Below are positions 50,720-59,440 of a stretch of 64,000 bases of DNA, piece after piece. Under the pieces are notes generated by a model. The model saw only the letters and a list, made by a program, of their open reading frames with translations, was not told the origin of the DNA and did no database searches. Both the position numbers and the translations under genes were made by a program. Position 1 is the stretch's first letter. Each line of letters opens with the position of its first letter. This DNA is from Bog-473 sp963828825 (GTDB lineage: Bacteria > Actinomycetota > Acidimicrobiia > Acidimicrobiales > RAAP-2), in assembly GCA_963828825.1 (NCBI GenBank), contig CAWHGF010000009.1:1-64000 (forward strand), given 5' to 3'.

Positions 50720-50992
50720 TCATTCGCCAACGGGTTGATCGATCGGGACGGCCCGCACATGAAAGCCGCCGGGACGAGTCTGCGGCGAGCTTTCTTCTGG
50801 TGACTCGGGTTCTTGTCCCTCGAGGGCCTGCTGTTCGGCAGCAGCCTGATCCTCTATGACTTTGACGTGCGCAGCGGCCGGAGGTGGCATCCCCTCGCGC
50901 TCGGACGACGCAGCCAAGTGCTCCAGCTGGCGCTTCTCCCGACGTCGCCGGAGAGGACCGCCTCGTGACGTCGGCACATCGCCCTGCCCCAT
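50720..50992 (-). CDS. Hypothetical small charged protein
   Basis: This 90-residue reading frame starts MGQGDVPTSRGGPLRRRREK and is rich in Arg, Glu, Gln and Pro (HVKVIEDQAAAEQQALEGQE), probably disordered. I recognise no family. The support is a TAGGCT hexamer 6 nt before its ATG, the same spacing as in other genes here. The composition is compatible with chance, so it is uncertain. Confidence 0.4.
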   Translation of the reverse strand: MGQGDVPTSRGGPLRRRREKRQLEHLAASSEREGMPPPAAAHVKVIEDQAAAEQQALEGQEPESPEESSPQTRPGGFHVRAVPIDQPVGE

Positions 50993-51425
50993 GAGTCGAG
51001 CCTAGGGGCTGGCACGGCGGCAGCCGTGGCTTTGTCGCGGCGGACGTGGTCACGTGGTGACGGCCAGTTTCGGGCGACGTGCCGGCGATGCGTCGCTCGG
51101 CTACCTTTCCGGACGCGATTCGGCCGGCGCCCCCTCGGGGGGATTGGGGGGAGGACAAAGGGCGCCGGCCGTCTCGCTGCGCAGAAAGCCTAAAGGGCTT
51201 CTGTGAGACCCGGCTGTGTGGTCCGTTACGAACTTGTGGCAGTTGTGACGCGAAACGGCGCTTGCTGGGCGGATGGAGAATGGATGCAGCGGGGCGACGG
51301 GTTCCGCCGCCCGAATTGGTCCGCACAATTGTCGTCTGAGTGTGTTGATCCGTCTTCGGCGCCTCCCGACATAATTCGTGGCATCTGCGGATCGTGGGAG
51401 GCGCACGGTGAGGGGTCGAGGGGGG
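50993..51425. other. Gene-free 433-bp region with structured repeats
   Basis: No convincing gene is present. The region holds the promoter of the minus-strand ORF (TAGGCT, minus strand, 51004-50999), a strong structured segment (51121-51209), and a CATAAT -10-like box near 51369 that may serve the secreted-protein gene, whose ribosome-binding site GAGGGGGG lies just before ATG 51426. Confidence 0.6.
51121..51209. ncRNA. Structured element, possible RNA
   Basis: A perfect 12-bp inverted repeat CGGCCGGCGCCC (51121-51132) / GGGCGCCGGCCG (51160-51171) encloses a G-rich 27-nt loop. A second stem follows directly: GTCTC (51171-51175) with GAGAC (51205-51209), enclosing CAGAAAGCC/GGCTTCTG with one bulge. 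Two stacked stems, without a U-tract, suggest a structured RNA or a protein-binding site rather than a simple terminator. It does not match any riboswitch that I can recall. Confidence 0.35.
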
Positions 51426-52553
51426 ATGACCGTCCGGAGCGCCGTTGCCACCGTCGCCGTGTCGGCCCTCTCCGTGCTGGTCATCTGCACAGGACAGGCC
51501 ATGGGCGCTGCCAGCGCCGGATCACGGCCCGCGTCCATGCCGGCGTGGGTCGCTCTGACTCTCGATCACCCCCCACCTGGGACGTACCCTCTCCCCGCTG
51601 CCCTCACTGCGGCAAGCACCGTGCGCGGGACCGTGATATCGCCCGGCCAGGCGAACGCCGTACTGACGGCGGTAGTCAATCTCCGCGCGGAGGCATTCCA
51701 GACCGATGATCGGTCGCTCATGGCCGAGTTCGAGACCGGTCCCGCCTTGGAGTCCGATGAGGTCACGTGCGGATGCAATACACGAGGGGTGAGGGGCCCG
51801 GACTACGGCGAAAGCCTCTTGGTCCCCCGACAGCGAACGTTTCCCGCCTCCTTTCTGGCCGAAGTGAAGACGACGTTGTCTGGCGCGCCCTATGTGCAGT
51901 ACCTGATCCTCGCCCGACAGTCGATGGCCACACCCTGGGAGGTCGTCGCGGATCCCGGCGAAGCCGGGACGCGCACCCTCGATCAGCCGAAAATCGGACG
52001 CGGGGGATTCGACGACGCGGCCCGCCCCAGTCCTGTTCTCAAGAGGCTTCCGACGGAGTTCGCTTCCTACTGGCACACCTGGACCGAAGACGACCACGCG
52101 CCGGCCCGCAGCCCGTTCGCCGCGGGGAAGTGGACGACTGAGGCCGGCGCGACCTACGCCAAGGAACCGTCGGGATCGTGGAGCTCGCAGAATGGTCTGG
52201 TGGGCTTCTACAGCTTCCAGGCCGGAGGGGCGAACGAGGTCTGGAGTTTCGGGACCGCCACTGGCTCAATAACCTGTGGAGTCGTCAGGTGGCAGACCAT
52301 CTGGAGCTACCCAGGCAGCGGAATCCGTCAGGATCCAGCACAGGAGAACTGGGGCACCAGTGTCGCCCCCGGGAACTACCAGTACGAGGCCGAGACCGAG
52401 ATCATGCAACCCTGCTTCATCCGGTATCCCCATGCCGCTCTTGCGGTGGTGTCTGGACAGGGCGACCCGGACACCGACCAAGGTGTGAATCCGCTTCCGC
52501 CGTCGCCCGCGGTGCCTTCCGCACCCGTGCCGCCGCCCATCAGTCAGGCCTAG
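51426..52553 (+). CDS. Secreted protein of unknown function
   Basis: This 375-residue protein has a signal peptide (RSAVATVAVSALSVLVICTG, cleavage after about residue 32). The mature part has no family that I recognise. It contains NAVLTAVVNLRAEAFQTDDR, a region resembling the start of a ketosteroid-isomerase-like extracellular domain, a central YVQYLILARQSMATPWEVVA, and a Pro-rich C-terminus (NPLPPSPAVPSAPVPPPISQ). Cysteine pairs (CGCN; two late Cys) suggest disulfides. It may be a surface protein. Confidence 0.75.
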   Translation: MTVRSAVATVAVSALSVLVICTGQAMGAASAGSRPASMPAWVALTLDHPPPGTYPLPAALTAASTVRGTVISPGQANAVLTAVVNLRAEAFQTDDRSLMAEFETGPALESDEVTCGCNTRGVRGPDYGESLLVPRQRTFPASFLAEVKTTLSGAPYVQYLILARQSMATPWEVVADPGEAGTRTLDQPKIGRGGFDDAARPSPVLKRLPTEFASYWHTWTEDDHAPARSPFAAGKWTTEAGATYAKEPSGSWSSQNGLVGFYSFQAGGANEVWSFGTATGSITCGVVRWQTIWSYPGSGIRQDPAQENWGTSVAPGNYQYEAETEIMQPCFIRYPHAALAVVSGQGDPDTDQGVNPLPPSPAVPSAPVPPPISQA

Positions 52554-52601
52554 AGCCGCGTACCGACCGCGTACGGGGGGGGGAACGCCTGAGCTGTTGC
52601 G

Positions 52602-52940
52602 TCAACCCTTCACGTAGGAGAGTTTCTCGGCCACAAGCCCGTCCCGTGTGCGGAACAGGTCAACACCCCGAACATGGCCGCCCGGCCAGGAGTACCGCCA
52701 ACGCTGCACCACCCGGTCCTCCGTCGCGAAGGTCTCCTCGGTTTCGAAGATGGAATGTGGGTCATCGAAGATCGGTTGCCAGGCCCGCCCAAGAGAGTGA
52801 CGACCTTCGTAGCGGATGCCGTCGGGTCCCGGTTCGGTCGACTCGAAGACGCAGTCATCAGTGACGAGCGCCAACGTTGCGTCCAGATCCCGTGCGCTCC
52901 AGGCAGCGCCAAATGCTTCAACGATGGCGCGAGAATCCAT
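52602..52940 (-). CDS. SnoaL-like/NTF2-fold protein
   Basis: This 112-residue protein has the NTF2-like pattern IVEAFGAAWSARDLDATLAL then VTDDCVFEST, GIRYEGRHSLGRAWQPIFDD and a C-terminal GHVRGVDLFRTRDGLVAEKL. Members are ligand-binding or isomerase-like proteins with varied roles. It is 33 nt downstream of the DUF1059 gene, probably in the same transcript and controlled by the TetR operator. Confidence 0.8.
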   Translation of the reverse strand: MDSRAIVEAFGAAWSARDLDATLALVTDDCVFESTEPGPDGIRYEGRHSLGRAWQPIFDDPHSIFETEETFATEDRVVQRWRYSWPGGHVRGVDLFRTRDGLVAEKLSYVKG

Positions 52941-52973
52941 GTGTGTCGGGGAGACGAACCGCTCTCGAGGCCG

Positions 52974-53168
52974 TTACGCCAAAGCTGGTGAGACATCCTC
53001 CAGGCTGGATCGGATCATCTGCCGGAGTTCGGGCGTGTCCTGGTGTCCATGCTTCGCCACCGCGTGTGCCACTGCCGCGTCCAGTGTCTCGTCTTCGGTC
53101 CCGGCAATGGTCAGGGTGCAACCGATGTCGTTGGGCACCTTTCGGCAATCGATCATTTTCCGGGCCAT
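52974..53168 (-). CDS. DUF1059 family protein
   Basis: This 64-residue protein matches DUF1059: MARKMIDCRKVPNDIGCTLT, then GTEDETLDAAVAHAVAKHGH and a C-terminal helix. Its two cysteines and a late His are conserved in the family. The function is unknown. An AAAGGGAAAGGGGG tract precedes the ATG. It is divergent from the TetR gene, across the operator. Confidence 0.85.
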   Translation of the reverse strand: MARKMIDCRKVPNDIGCTLTIAGTEDETLDAAVAHAVAKHGHQDTPELRQMIRSSLEDVSPALA

Positions 53169-53265
53169 GCGAGCCCCCTTTCCCTTGAGGCCGGCCCCAC
53201 GAGTGACCGCATTCTCCGCTCCGTGCAGCGAGACCCGAACGCGGCGGACCGCCTATCAACACCCT

Positions 53266-53281
53266 TACCTACTAGTAGGTA
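53266..53281. promoter_or_regulatory. TetR-type operator palindrome
   Basis: TACCTACTAGTAGGTA is a perfect 16-bp palindrome in the divergent gap. On the minus strand TTGACT (53289-53284) and a -10-like TAAGGG bracket it, so binding would block the DUF1059/SnoaL promoter. It lies about 50 nt before the tetR start and so may also control tetR. Confidence 0.65.
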
Positions 53282-53332
53282 GAAGTCAAGTGGTAACCTT
53301 GGACAACCGGGGACCAGTGAGGGCGGGGCTCA

Positions 53333-53917
53333 GTGCGGCAGACACAGCAGGACGGAACCGACACGGTGAACCGGATACTCGATGTGGCGGAACACCTGGT
53401 ACAGGTCCGCGGGTTCAATGCGTTCAGCTACGCGGACGTCGCTGGAGAGCTCGAGCTCACCAATGCGGCACTCCACTATCACTTTCCGAGCAAGTCGGAT
53501 CTCGGCGAGGCTCTACTTGCTCGCTACGCGACCCGCTTCGTCGCCGCACTCGATGCCATTGACGAGTCGCTGGACGAGCCAAAGCGCAAACTCGACGCCT
53601 ACGCCGATCTCTATGCCGACGTACTGCGCAACCAGAGGATGTGTCTGTGCGGCATGCTGGCGGCCGAGTACGAGACACTCTCAGCGGGCATGCGAGTGGC
53701 CGTCGCAGAATTCTTCGAGACGAACGAGACGTGGCTCGCCGGCGTGTTGGGTGACGGTCGTGGCGACGGGACCTTGAGCTTTGCCGGGTCCCCACTCGAC
53801 GAAGCGCGTTCGATTGTGAGCAGTCTGGAGGGGGCGATGCTCGTCGCTCGATCTTTCGGAGACATCACGCGTTTTCAATCCGCCGCAAGACACCTTCTGC
53901 TCACCCTTCGCCCGTAA
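53333..53917 (+). CDS. TetR/AcrR-family transcriptional regulator
   Basis: This 194-residue repressor has a helix-turn-helix near residues 25-65: RILDVAEHLVQVRGFNAFSY, ADVAGELELTNAALHYHFPS and KSDLGEALLARY. The C-terminal ligand domain has CLCGMLAAEYETLSAGMRVA, as in YxaF/LmrA-type regulators. GTG 53333 lies just after a G-rich tract. The adjacent palindrome is its probable site. The ligand is unknown. Confidence 0.9.
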   Translation: MRQTQQDGTDTVNRILDVAEHLVQVRGFNAFSYADVAGELELTNAALHYHFPSKSDLGEALLARYATRFVAALDAIDESLDEPKRKLDAYADLYADVLRNQRMCLCGMLAAEYETLSAGMRVAVAEFFETNETWLAGVLGDGRGDGTLSFAGSPLDEARSIVSSLEGAMLVARSFGDITRFQSAARHLLLTLRP

Positions 53918-54050
53918 GCCCCCGAAAACCTAGGTGGAGCGTGGGTGATCGGATGCAGGTCCGGGAATGTGGTCAGGCTGAGCCTTGACTCCCACCGCCT
54001 CCGCCTGGTGCAGGCGACCTCGATCTGAATGAGGAGTCGTCGTCGTGTCG

Positions 54051-54881
54051 TTAGAGCTCACGCAAGGCGGTGGCCAGCGGCTCGAGTACGCCGGGATCCA
54101 GGGGCGGTGGGAGGTAGACGATGCCCAGCTCGACGCCGACCTCGGCCATTGCGGCGGCCTGCTCGGCGGTGGCCTTCGCGTCCCCGGCGAATCGGACGTG
54201 ACTGGAGAGGAGAATCTCCGTAGGGTCGCGGCCGAGGTCCTCGCAGTGCTGATGCAGGATCTCGCGCTTGCGGGCGAACTCCTCCGGCGTGCCACCCACG
54301 AAGTTCCAGTGCTGGGCGAACCGGGCGGCAGTGCGCAGCGTCCTCCTCTCGCCACTCCCGCCGACGCAGATCGGCGGGTGGGGGCGCTGAACCGGCTTGG
54401 GCTCGTTGCGGGCCTCGCTGAGCTGGTAGAAGCGGCCCTTGAAGGTCGTTGTCTCCTGCGTGAGAAGCCCGACAATTACCTCGCAGGCCTCCTCGAAGCG
54501 GTCGCTGCGCTGGGCCGGCGTGCCCAGCTCGATCCCGTAGGCCCCCGACTCCTCCTCGTTCCACCCGGCCCCGAGGCCAAGCTCCAACCGGCCGCCGGAC
54601 ACGATGTCAAGGGTGGTCGCCATGTTGGCCAGGATCGCTGGGTGGCGATAGTGGATGCCGGTCACCAGGGTTCCCATGCGCAGCCGGCCCGTCGCCTGGG
54701 CCAGCGCCGTCAGGGTGATCCACCCCTCCATGCAAGGGCCGGTGCTGTCCGAAAAGATCGGATAGAAATGGTCGAAGGTCCAGCCCGACTCGAACAGCTC
54801 GATGTCGTCGGCCACCTTCCACACGGCAAGCATGTCGGTCCACGTCGTATCCTGCGGCGAGGTCTTGAAGGCGAAGCGCAT
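54051..54881 (-). CDS. F420-dependent LLM-class oxidoreductase
   Basis: This 276-residue protein is a bacterial-luciferase-like enzyme. It has DIELFESGWTFDHFYPIFSD, RLRMGTLVTGIHYRHPAILA, NMATTLDIVSGGRLELGLGA and PPICVGGSGERRTLRTAARF, typical of the coenzyme-F420 class in actinobacteria. The substrate cannot be predicted. ATG 54881 lies 6 nt after TAGCGT on the minus strand. Confidence 0.88.
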   Translation of the reverse strand: MRFAFKTSPQDTTWTDMLAVWKVADDIELFESGWTFDHFYPIFSDSTGPCMEGWITLTALAQATGRLRMGTLVTGIHYRHPAILANMATTLDIVSGGRLELGLGAGWNEEESGAYGIELGTPAQRSDRFEEACEVIVGLLTQETTTFKGRFYQLSEARNEPKPVQRPHPPICVGGSGERRTLRTAARFAQHWNFVGGTPEEFARKREILHQHCEDLGRDPTEILLSSHVRFAGDAKATAEQAAAMAEVGVELGIVYLPPPLDPGVLEPLATALREL

Positions 54882-54887
54882 GGGGCC

Positions 54888-54893
54888 ACGCTA
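54888..54893 (-). promoter_or_regulatory. -10 element of the LLM gene
   Basis: TAGCGT on the minus strand lies 6 nt before ATG 54881. Confidence 0.45.
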
Positions 54894-55037
54894 CGTCCAG
54901 CCGGTCGCAACCGTGCAGACGTCCGTGCTCAGTCCGCGAGAGCGGGTGTGGGTGGCCCCGCAGTGCCCCGTTCTTCCCGGGCCGGTGCTGCTCCCTGGTC
55001 TCGCCTGAGGCGCGCCGACATGCCCATCGCGTGGCCA

Positions 55038-55043
55038 TAGAGT
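55038..55043 (+). promoter_or_regulatory. -10 element of the PBP-like gene
   Basis: TAGAGT lies 8 nt before ATG 55052; GTG 55031 overlaps the hexamer and is less likely. Confidence 0.4.
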
Positions 55044-55051
55044 GCGAACCG

Positions 55052-56416
55052 ATGGTCGGAAGCGACCTACCCGGCGAACGGCGACGGCCGGCTCATGCCC
55101 GACGGCACGGGGTCAGCCGGGCGACCGAGGAGCGCCTGGCGGAGCTTGGGCGCCAACTGCCACCGCCGAGCGAGGCGGACCGCAAGATCATGGCTGCCGA
55201 CCGCGCGGCGCGCATGGCCCGACGACTCGCCGTGGGATTGGTGGTGCTGCTCGTCCTTGCCCTCGGGGTCGGGGCGGCGGCGCAGTGGCTGCGCCCCCTG
55301 TCCCAGCCCGCCTTGGGAGCGCTGGCGACGCCGATTCGCCTACCAGGGCCAGATCCCTCGTTGCCGTGGCCCTCAACAGGCGAGGCGGCGCTGAGCGTGC
55401 AGGGTCTGGGTGCCTTCGGGCAAGTCCGAGCTGCGGGGCCTGCACCCATCGCCGGGCTCACCGGGGTGCTCACGGCCTACGTCGTCTTGAAGGACCACCC
55501 CATTTCGACCGGCGGCGACTCGGGGTCCACCATCTCGGTGACGCCCCAGACGTTTTCCGCGTATCAGGCCGGCACGGTGGCGGCCGAGCCCGAGGTCCCT
55601 GTATCCACGGGTGAGACCCTGACCGAGCTGAACGCGCTCGAAGGACTCCTCATCGACTCGGGCAACGACATGGCCACACTGCTCGCCGACTGGGATGCGG
55701 GCAGCACATCGGCCTTCCTGTCCAAGATGGACCTCGCCGCGATGTCCCTCGGTCTCAGCCATACCCACATCACGGATCCGAGCGGGGCTGATCCCGGCAC
55801 CGTCAGCACACCGAGCGACCTCATTCGCCTCGGCGAGGCCGCGATGCGGATCCCGGTCTTCAGCCAGATCGTGTCGCTCGGCGAGACGACGCTGCCCTTG
55901 GCCGGTCTGCACTACAACCCCAATTTCGACCTCGGCCAGGACGGCATCGTCGGGATCGCGGTCGGGTCGGACACGGCCACGAACGGCTGCTACCTCTTCG
56001 CCGCGCAGAAGACCGTGAACGGGCAGACCGTCACCCTCTACGGGGCAGTGCTCGGCCAGTCCGGACCGAACGGCCCCGACACCGCTGCAGTGGACGCGGG
56101 CGACACACTGGTGCGGGCAGCGCTCCGTGGGATCACCTCCGTTCCGGTCTTCCCGGCCGGACATGTTGTCGGTGAGCTTTCCGCTCAGTGGGGTGCGTCG
56201 GCACCGGTCATGGTGGCCGAACCGGTGACCGTCATTGGTTGGCCCGGCCTGCGCGTTGCCGTGACGGCCCGGCTCAACAAGCTCACCGTGCCCCTCGCGG
56301 CCGGATCACGAATCGGGGTTCTTCAGATCCACCAGGCTTCCCACGTCAGCACCGAGACATTGAAGAGCACCGCACCGCTGTCGGGACCCTCCGCGTCCTG
56401 GCGCCTCATTCGCTGA
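55052..56416 (+). CDS. D-alanyl-D-alanine carboxypeptidase homologue, catalytic residues lost
   Basis: This 454-residue protein has a cytoplasmic N-terminus, a membrane segment (about 59-77) and a large extracytoplasmic peptidase-S11-like domain. The usual SxxK motif (aSltKvmTAyvvL) is replaced by AGLTGVLTAYVVLKDHP, losing both Ser and Lys (about 135-138). SGN is kept in LLIDSGNDMATLL (about 203). KTG is replaced by VGI in DGIVGIAVGSDTATNGC (about 300). The fold therefore looks preserved but should lack carboxypeptidase activity and covalent penicillin binding. It may be a structural or regulatory cell-wall protein. It has no frameshift or stop. Confidence 0.8.
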   Translation: MVGSDLPGERRRPAHARRHGVSRATEERLAELGRQLPPPSEADRKIMAADRAARMARRLAVGLVVLLVLALGVGAAAQWLRPLSQPALGALATPIRLPGPDPSLPWPSTGEAALSVQGLGAFGQVRAAGPAPIAGLTGVLTAYVVLKDHPISTGGDSGSTISVTPQTFSAYQAGTVAAEPEVPVSTGETLTELNALEGLLIDSGNDMATLLADWDAGSTSAFLSKMDLAAMSLGLSHTHITDPSGADPGTVSTPSDLIRLGEAAMRIPVFSQIVSLGETTLPLAGLHYNPNFDLGQDGIVGIAVGSDTATNGCYLFAAQKTVNGQTVTLYGAVLGQSGPNGPDTAAVDAGDTLVRAALRGITSVPVFPAGHVVGELSAQWGASAPVMVAEPVTVIGWPGLRVAVTARLNKLTVPLAAGSRIGVLQIHQASHVSTETLKSTAPLSGPSASWRLIR

Positions 56417-56571
56417 CTGGACACCACCACCTTCTCGGCACGGGAACACTGAGACGGCACACGCCAGCTTCGACGTGACCAAGTGAGAGGTAGCTGACCG
56501 AAAAATCGATCGGTTCTACGCGTTCGACAACGTGTCCGCTCGTCGGCGAAACCGGGACACTTCAGCCCTCG

Positions 56572-57669
56572 TCAACCTGCGCGAACCGACGCTGGATCGA
56601 TGCCCACACCACCCGCCGCGCTGCTGGCGTACACCGCGAGCGCGAACCGCAACACGTCCACGGCCTCTTCTGCACCCCAGAACAGCGGACCCTCTCCGGT
56701 ACGAAGCCAGCGCAGCCAGTGGCGTCCGGAGTTCCGGAAGCTGCTTGCCCAGTCGTCGTCGAGCGCATGGAATGTCCGCATCTCGCCGTCAACGTAGGTC
56801 TCGAGGCTCGGTTGCTGAATGCCCCGACCGGTGCACCGGTTCACCCGTGAGTAGCCGCGACGACCCGTGACTTCCCACCGTTCGTCATTGGTGTAGTAGT
56901 CGGACCGGAGATACATGTCGGGAGCCAGGCTGATGTCCCACACGCCGCGGATGCCGTTTTGGTGCTCCCAGACGATCGTGGTTGGCGCGTCGACCTCGAT
57001 ATCTGGCAGGACCTCGGTGCCGCCCACCCACGCCCGCACCTCCCGCAGAGGGCCGAAAAGCCACAACGCCGTAGAGAGCTTGTGCCAACCGTCGTCGAAC
57101 ACCAAGATGCCCCTGCCGCGGCGCATCTGTGCGAACTGCCATTCGAAGCTGGACAGGGGCACGTCCCAGCCGCCACGGCCACTGCCCACCATCTTCATGT
57201 GGTAGCCACTCACCTCGCCGAGGTCCCCCGACTCGACCGTCTCCTTCAGCCTCTGCAACGGCTCGTAGAAGAGGTAGTTCTCCATGACCCGCAGGACGCG
57301 GTCGTTCGTCCGGGCCGCCTCGAGCATCTGCTGGGCTTCGCCCAGGTCACTGCACATCGGCTTCTGCAAGTTCAGATGCCAGCCGTAGCCGAGCATCTCG
57401 CAGACCCCCTCGACATGGAGCGGGATCGGAAGCAGGACCTCGGCAGCATCGACCGCCAGGTCACTCGACGCGAGATCGGCTGCGGTCGCGAACGTGCGTG
57501 CCTGGGGCCAATCTGCTTGGCGTTGGGCACGACGCTGCGGATCGGGATCAACGAGCGCAACGATGTCGACGTCCGGGTTGTCTTTGTAGGCTCTGACGTT
57601 CAGGTCGTAGATGCGACCGAGACCGACGAAGGCAGCCCGGATCGGCCGGTCATAGGGAACGAACGTCAT
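56572..57669 (-). CDS. Gfo/Idh/MocA-family oxidoreductase
   Basis: This 365-residue NAD(P)-dependent sugar or cyclitol dehydrogenase homologue has a Rossmann start, IRAAFVGLGRIYDLNVRAYK, then VDIVALVDPDPQRR, and NLQKPMCSDLGEAQQMLEAA. The usual EKP catalytic lysine region reads QKP; the Lys is kept. The C-terminal half has GILVFDDGWHKLSTALWLFG with the conserved His. GAGAAGG precedes ATG 57669. The substrate is unknown and no sugar genes are adjacent. Confidence 0.87.
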   Translation of the reverse strand: MTFVPYDRPIRAAFVGLGRIYDLNVRAYKDNPDVDIVALVDPDPQRRAQRQADWPQARTFATAADLASSDLAVDAAEVLLPIPLHVEGVCEMLGYGWHLNLQKPMCSDLGEAQQMLEAARTNDRVLRVMENYLFYEPLQRLKETVESGDLGEVSGYHMKMVGSGRGGWDVPLSSFEWQFAQMRRGRGILVFDDGWHKLSTALWLFGPLREVRAWVGGTEVLPDIEVDAPTTIVWEHQNGIRGVWDISLAPDMYLRSDYYTNDERWEVTGRRGYSRVNRCTGRGIQQPSLETYVDGEMRTFHALDDDWASSFRNSGRHWLRWLRTGEGPLFWGAEEAVDVLRFALAVYASSAAGGVGIDPASVRAG

Positions 57670-57871
57670 GATCGTTTGCCTTCTCTCGTCGCACAGGTCT
57701 GCGGGTGCAGCCACCCGTTCTACCGCAGCGCCGCCGCCTCGTTCGGATTTCGCCTGCGGAGTGGCGACGTCAGGGTCGGCCCCGACACGCCATCGGTCGA
57801 CCTGTCACCTGTCCACGATGAGACTCATCGGTCACGGATATGACTCTTCGACGAGAGGTCACCAGAGTTAC

Positions 57872-59440
57872 TCAGTGCACCGGTCGAGGTCGGGCGAGGA
57901 GAGGGAAGAGCCGCGACCCTAGGCGCACGGCGAACTCGATGGCCAGGGCGGGCGACATTGTGGGGTCCGAGTCGGGCGGGTCGGGTAGGTCCTTATCGCG
58001 GCGGGCGTGCTCATAGAGGCCGTGGCACAAGTGCCGGCCCAGTGTGCCCAGGGCCCGCATGGCCTCCACCTGTTCCGTCTGGAAGGGGGGGCACGGCAAT
58101 GGGTCGACATCGGGCCACGTCTCGGGTGGGCGCGGTGCCTCGAGGCTGAAGATCTTCCTGAAGCTGGGCGCGGCCGCATCGCGGGCGGTGAAGGGCTCGC
58201 CGAGGTTCCACGCGTCACGCAGGGTCGCCAGCAGTGAGGTGTGGCGGTGCTCGTCGGTGCAGACGGTCCCCGGGGGCACCCATGGGGACACGACGAGCGC
58301 CGGGACGCGGTAGCCGGAGCGGTCGAAGGCGAACCCGAGCTGGCCGGGTGGGGAGCCAGGATGCGGGGGTGCCACTGGTCCCGGGGGAACATGGTCGTAG
58401 GTGCCCCCTGGTTCGTCGAAGCCGACGAAGAGCACTGTATTGAAGGCGTTGGATCCGGTGGGCGAGGCGGCGGACCGGACGGCCCGGTAGATCCGGCCCA
58501 AGAACTCTTCCCCGGCGAGGATGGAGGAAGGTGCGTCCATGAGGACTTCCACGCCCGGAATCAGGGCCCGCCCGAATGCGGGGTGGTAGTCCCCGTGGCC
58601 CGCCATGAGATTGGGCTCGATCAGCGAGAAATCGGGCAGGGTGCCCTCGGCGGCGTCCCGCTCGAACTGGGTGAAGGGGAAGAAATGGGTGGCGAAGCGG
58701 TCGCGCAGGCGCGGCATGTGGATAAAGCCGGTGAAGGAGAGTGGTCCGGGCTCCAGCACATAGACCTTCCATGTCCTGCCGCAGCGCTCAAGACGGTCGA
58801 AGATCGTCTCCGCCATGTGGTGGCGCATGAAGTTGGTGACCGGCCGGTTCACCACGAAGCCGGAGGAGGAGGCCGCGGTCCAGAACGAGCGATTGGCCAG
58901 CGTCTGCGACGGGACCTCGCTGAACCAATGGTCGAACACGCCGAAGCCCCGGGCCAGCGTGCTGATGACCGGCACCTGTTCGGGCGTGTAGCCAGACATG
59001 ATCTGGCTGTACTGCTCGTAGGTGGGCTGCCGGCCGAGCTCGACGGTGAGGAAGCTGATGTAATCGGTGACGAACCCGTCCATGGTCGGCTGCCGGCCGT
59101 CCGACGGTGCGTTGTAGGGGGCCACCATCTCGGTGGCGTCCTTGTAGCGGTTGACCTCGTCGAGGACGTTGAAGAGCTGGGTGTTGGTATGGGGGTACTC
59201 CTCGCCGGGGTCGGGGTCCGGCTCGTCCATCCCGACGGAGATGCCGTAGGGCACAACGCCTCCCTCCGCGCCGTGCGCGGCCCAGTCGGGTACTGGGTTG
59301 CGGAGGTCCTTGCCCACCACCCCCTCGAAGGACTCAACCTCTCCGGGTGTGTAGAGGCGCCCGAGCAGATTGTCGAACGATCGGTTCTCGAAGAGCACGA
59401 GCACCAAGTGGTCCATCGCGTTCGCTCGTGCCGGGGGCAT
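57872..59440 (-). CDS. Phosphoesterase family protein (phospholipase C/AcpA-like)
   Basis: This 522-residue protein is of the phosphoesterase superfamily. The N-terminus MDHLVLVLFENRSFDNLLGR carries the ENRSFD motif. QPTMDGFVTDY, GVFDHWFSEVPSQTLANRSF and a metal-binding VLFVGFDEPGGTYDHVPPG follow, then PALVVSPWVPPGTV. No signal peptide is evident at the chosen start ATG 59440, which is preceded by AGAGGACCC; longer upstream readings look non-coding. The substrate could be phosphatidylcholine or another phosphodiester or monoester. Confidence 0.85.
   Translation of the reverse strand: MPPARANAMDHLVLVLFENRSFDNLLGRLYTPGEVESFEGVVGKDLRNPVPDWAAHGAEGGVVPYGISVGMDEPDPDPGEEYPHTNTQLFNVLDEVNRYKDATEMVAPYNAPSDGRQPTMDGFVTDYISFLTVELGRQPTYEQYSQIMSGYTPEQVPVISTLARGFGVFDHWFSEVPSQTLANRSFWTAASSSGFVVNRPVTNFMRHHMAETIFDRLERCGRTWKVYVLEPGPLSFTGFIHMPRLRDRFATHFFPFTQFERDAAEGTLPDFSLIEPNLMAGHGDYHPAFGRALIPGVEVLMDAPSSILAGEEFLGRIYRAVRSAASPTGSNAFNTVLFVGFDEPGGTYDHVPPGPVAPPHPGSPPGQLGFAFDRSGYRVPALVVSPWVPPGTVCTDEHRHTSLLATLRDAWNLGEPFTARDAAAPSFRKIFSLEAPRPPETWPDVDPLPCPPFQTEQVEAMRALGTLGRHLCHGLYEHARRDKDLPDPPDSDPTMSPALAIEFAVRLGSRLFPLLARPRPVH

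Noticed and set aside
52574..52584. Run of nine G between convergent genes as a possible phase-variable tract
   Set aside because: It lies outside any coding sequence and promoter that I can define, so phase variation cannot be argued.
57690..57850. Peptide resembling the C-terminal GFRL motif of formylglycine-generating enzymes
   Set aside because: Only a few residues match (ASFGFRL), with no upstream domain, so chance is more likely than a relic.
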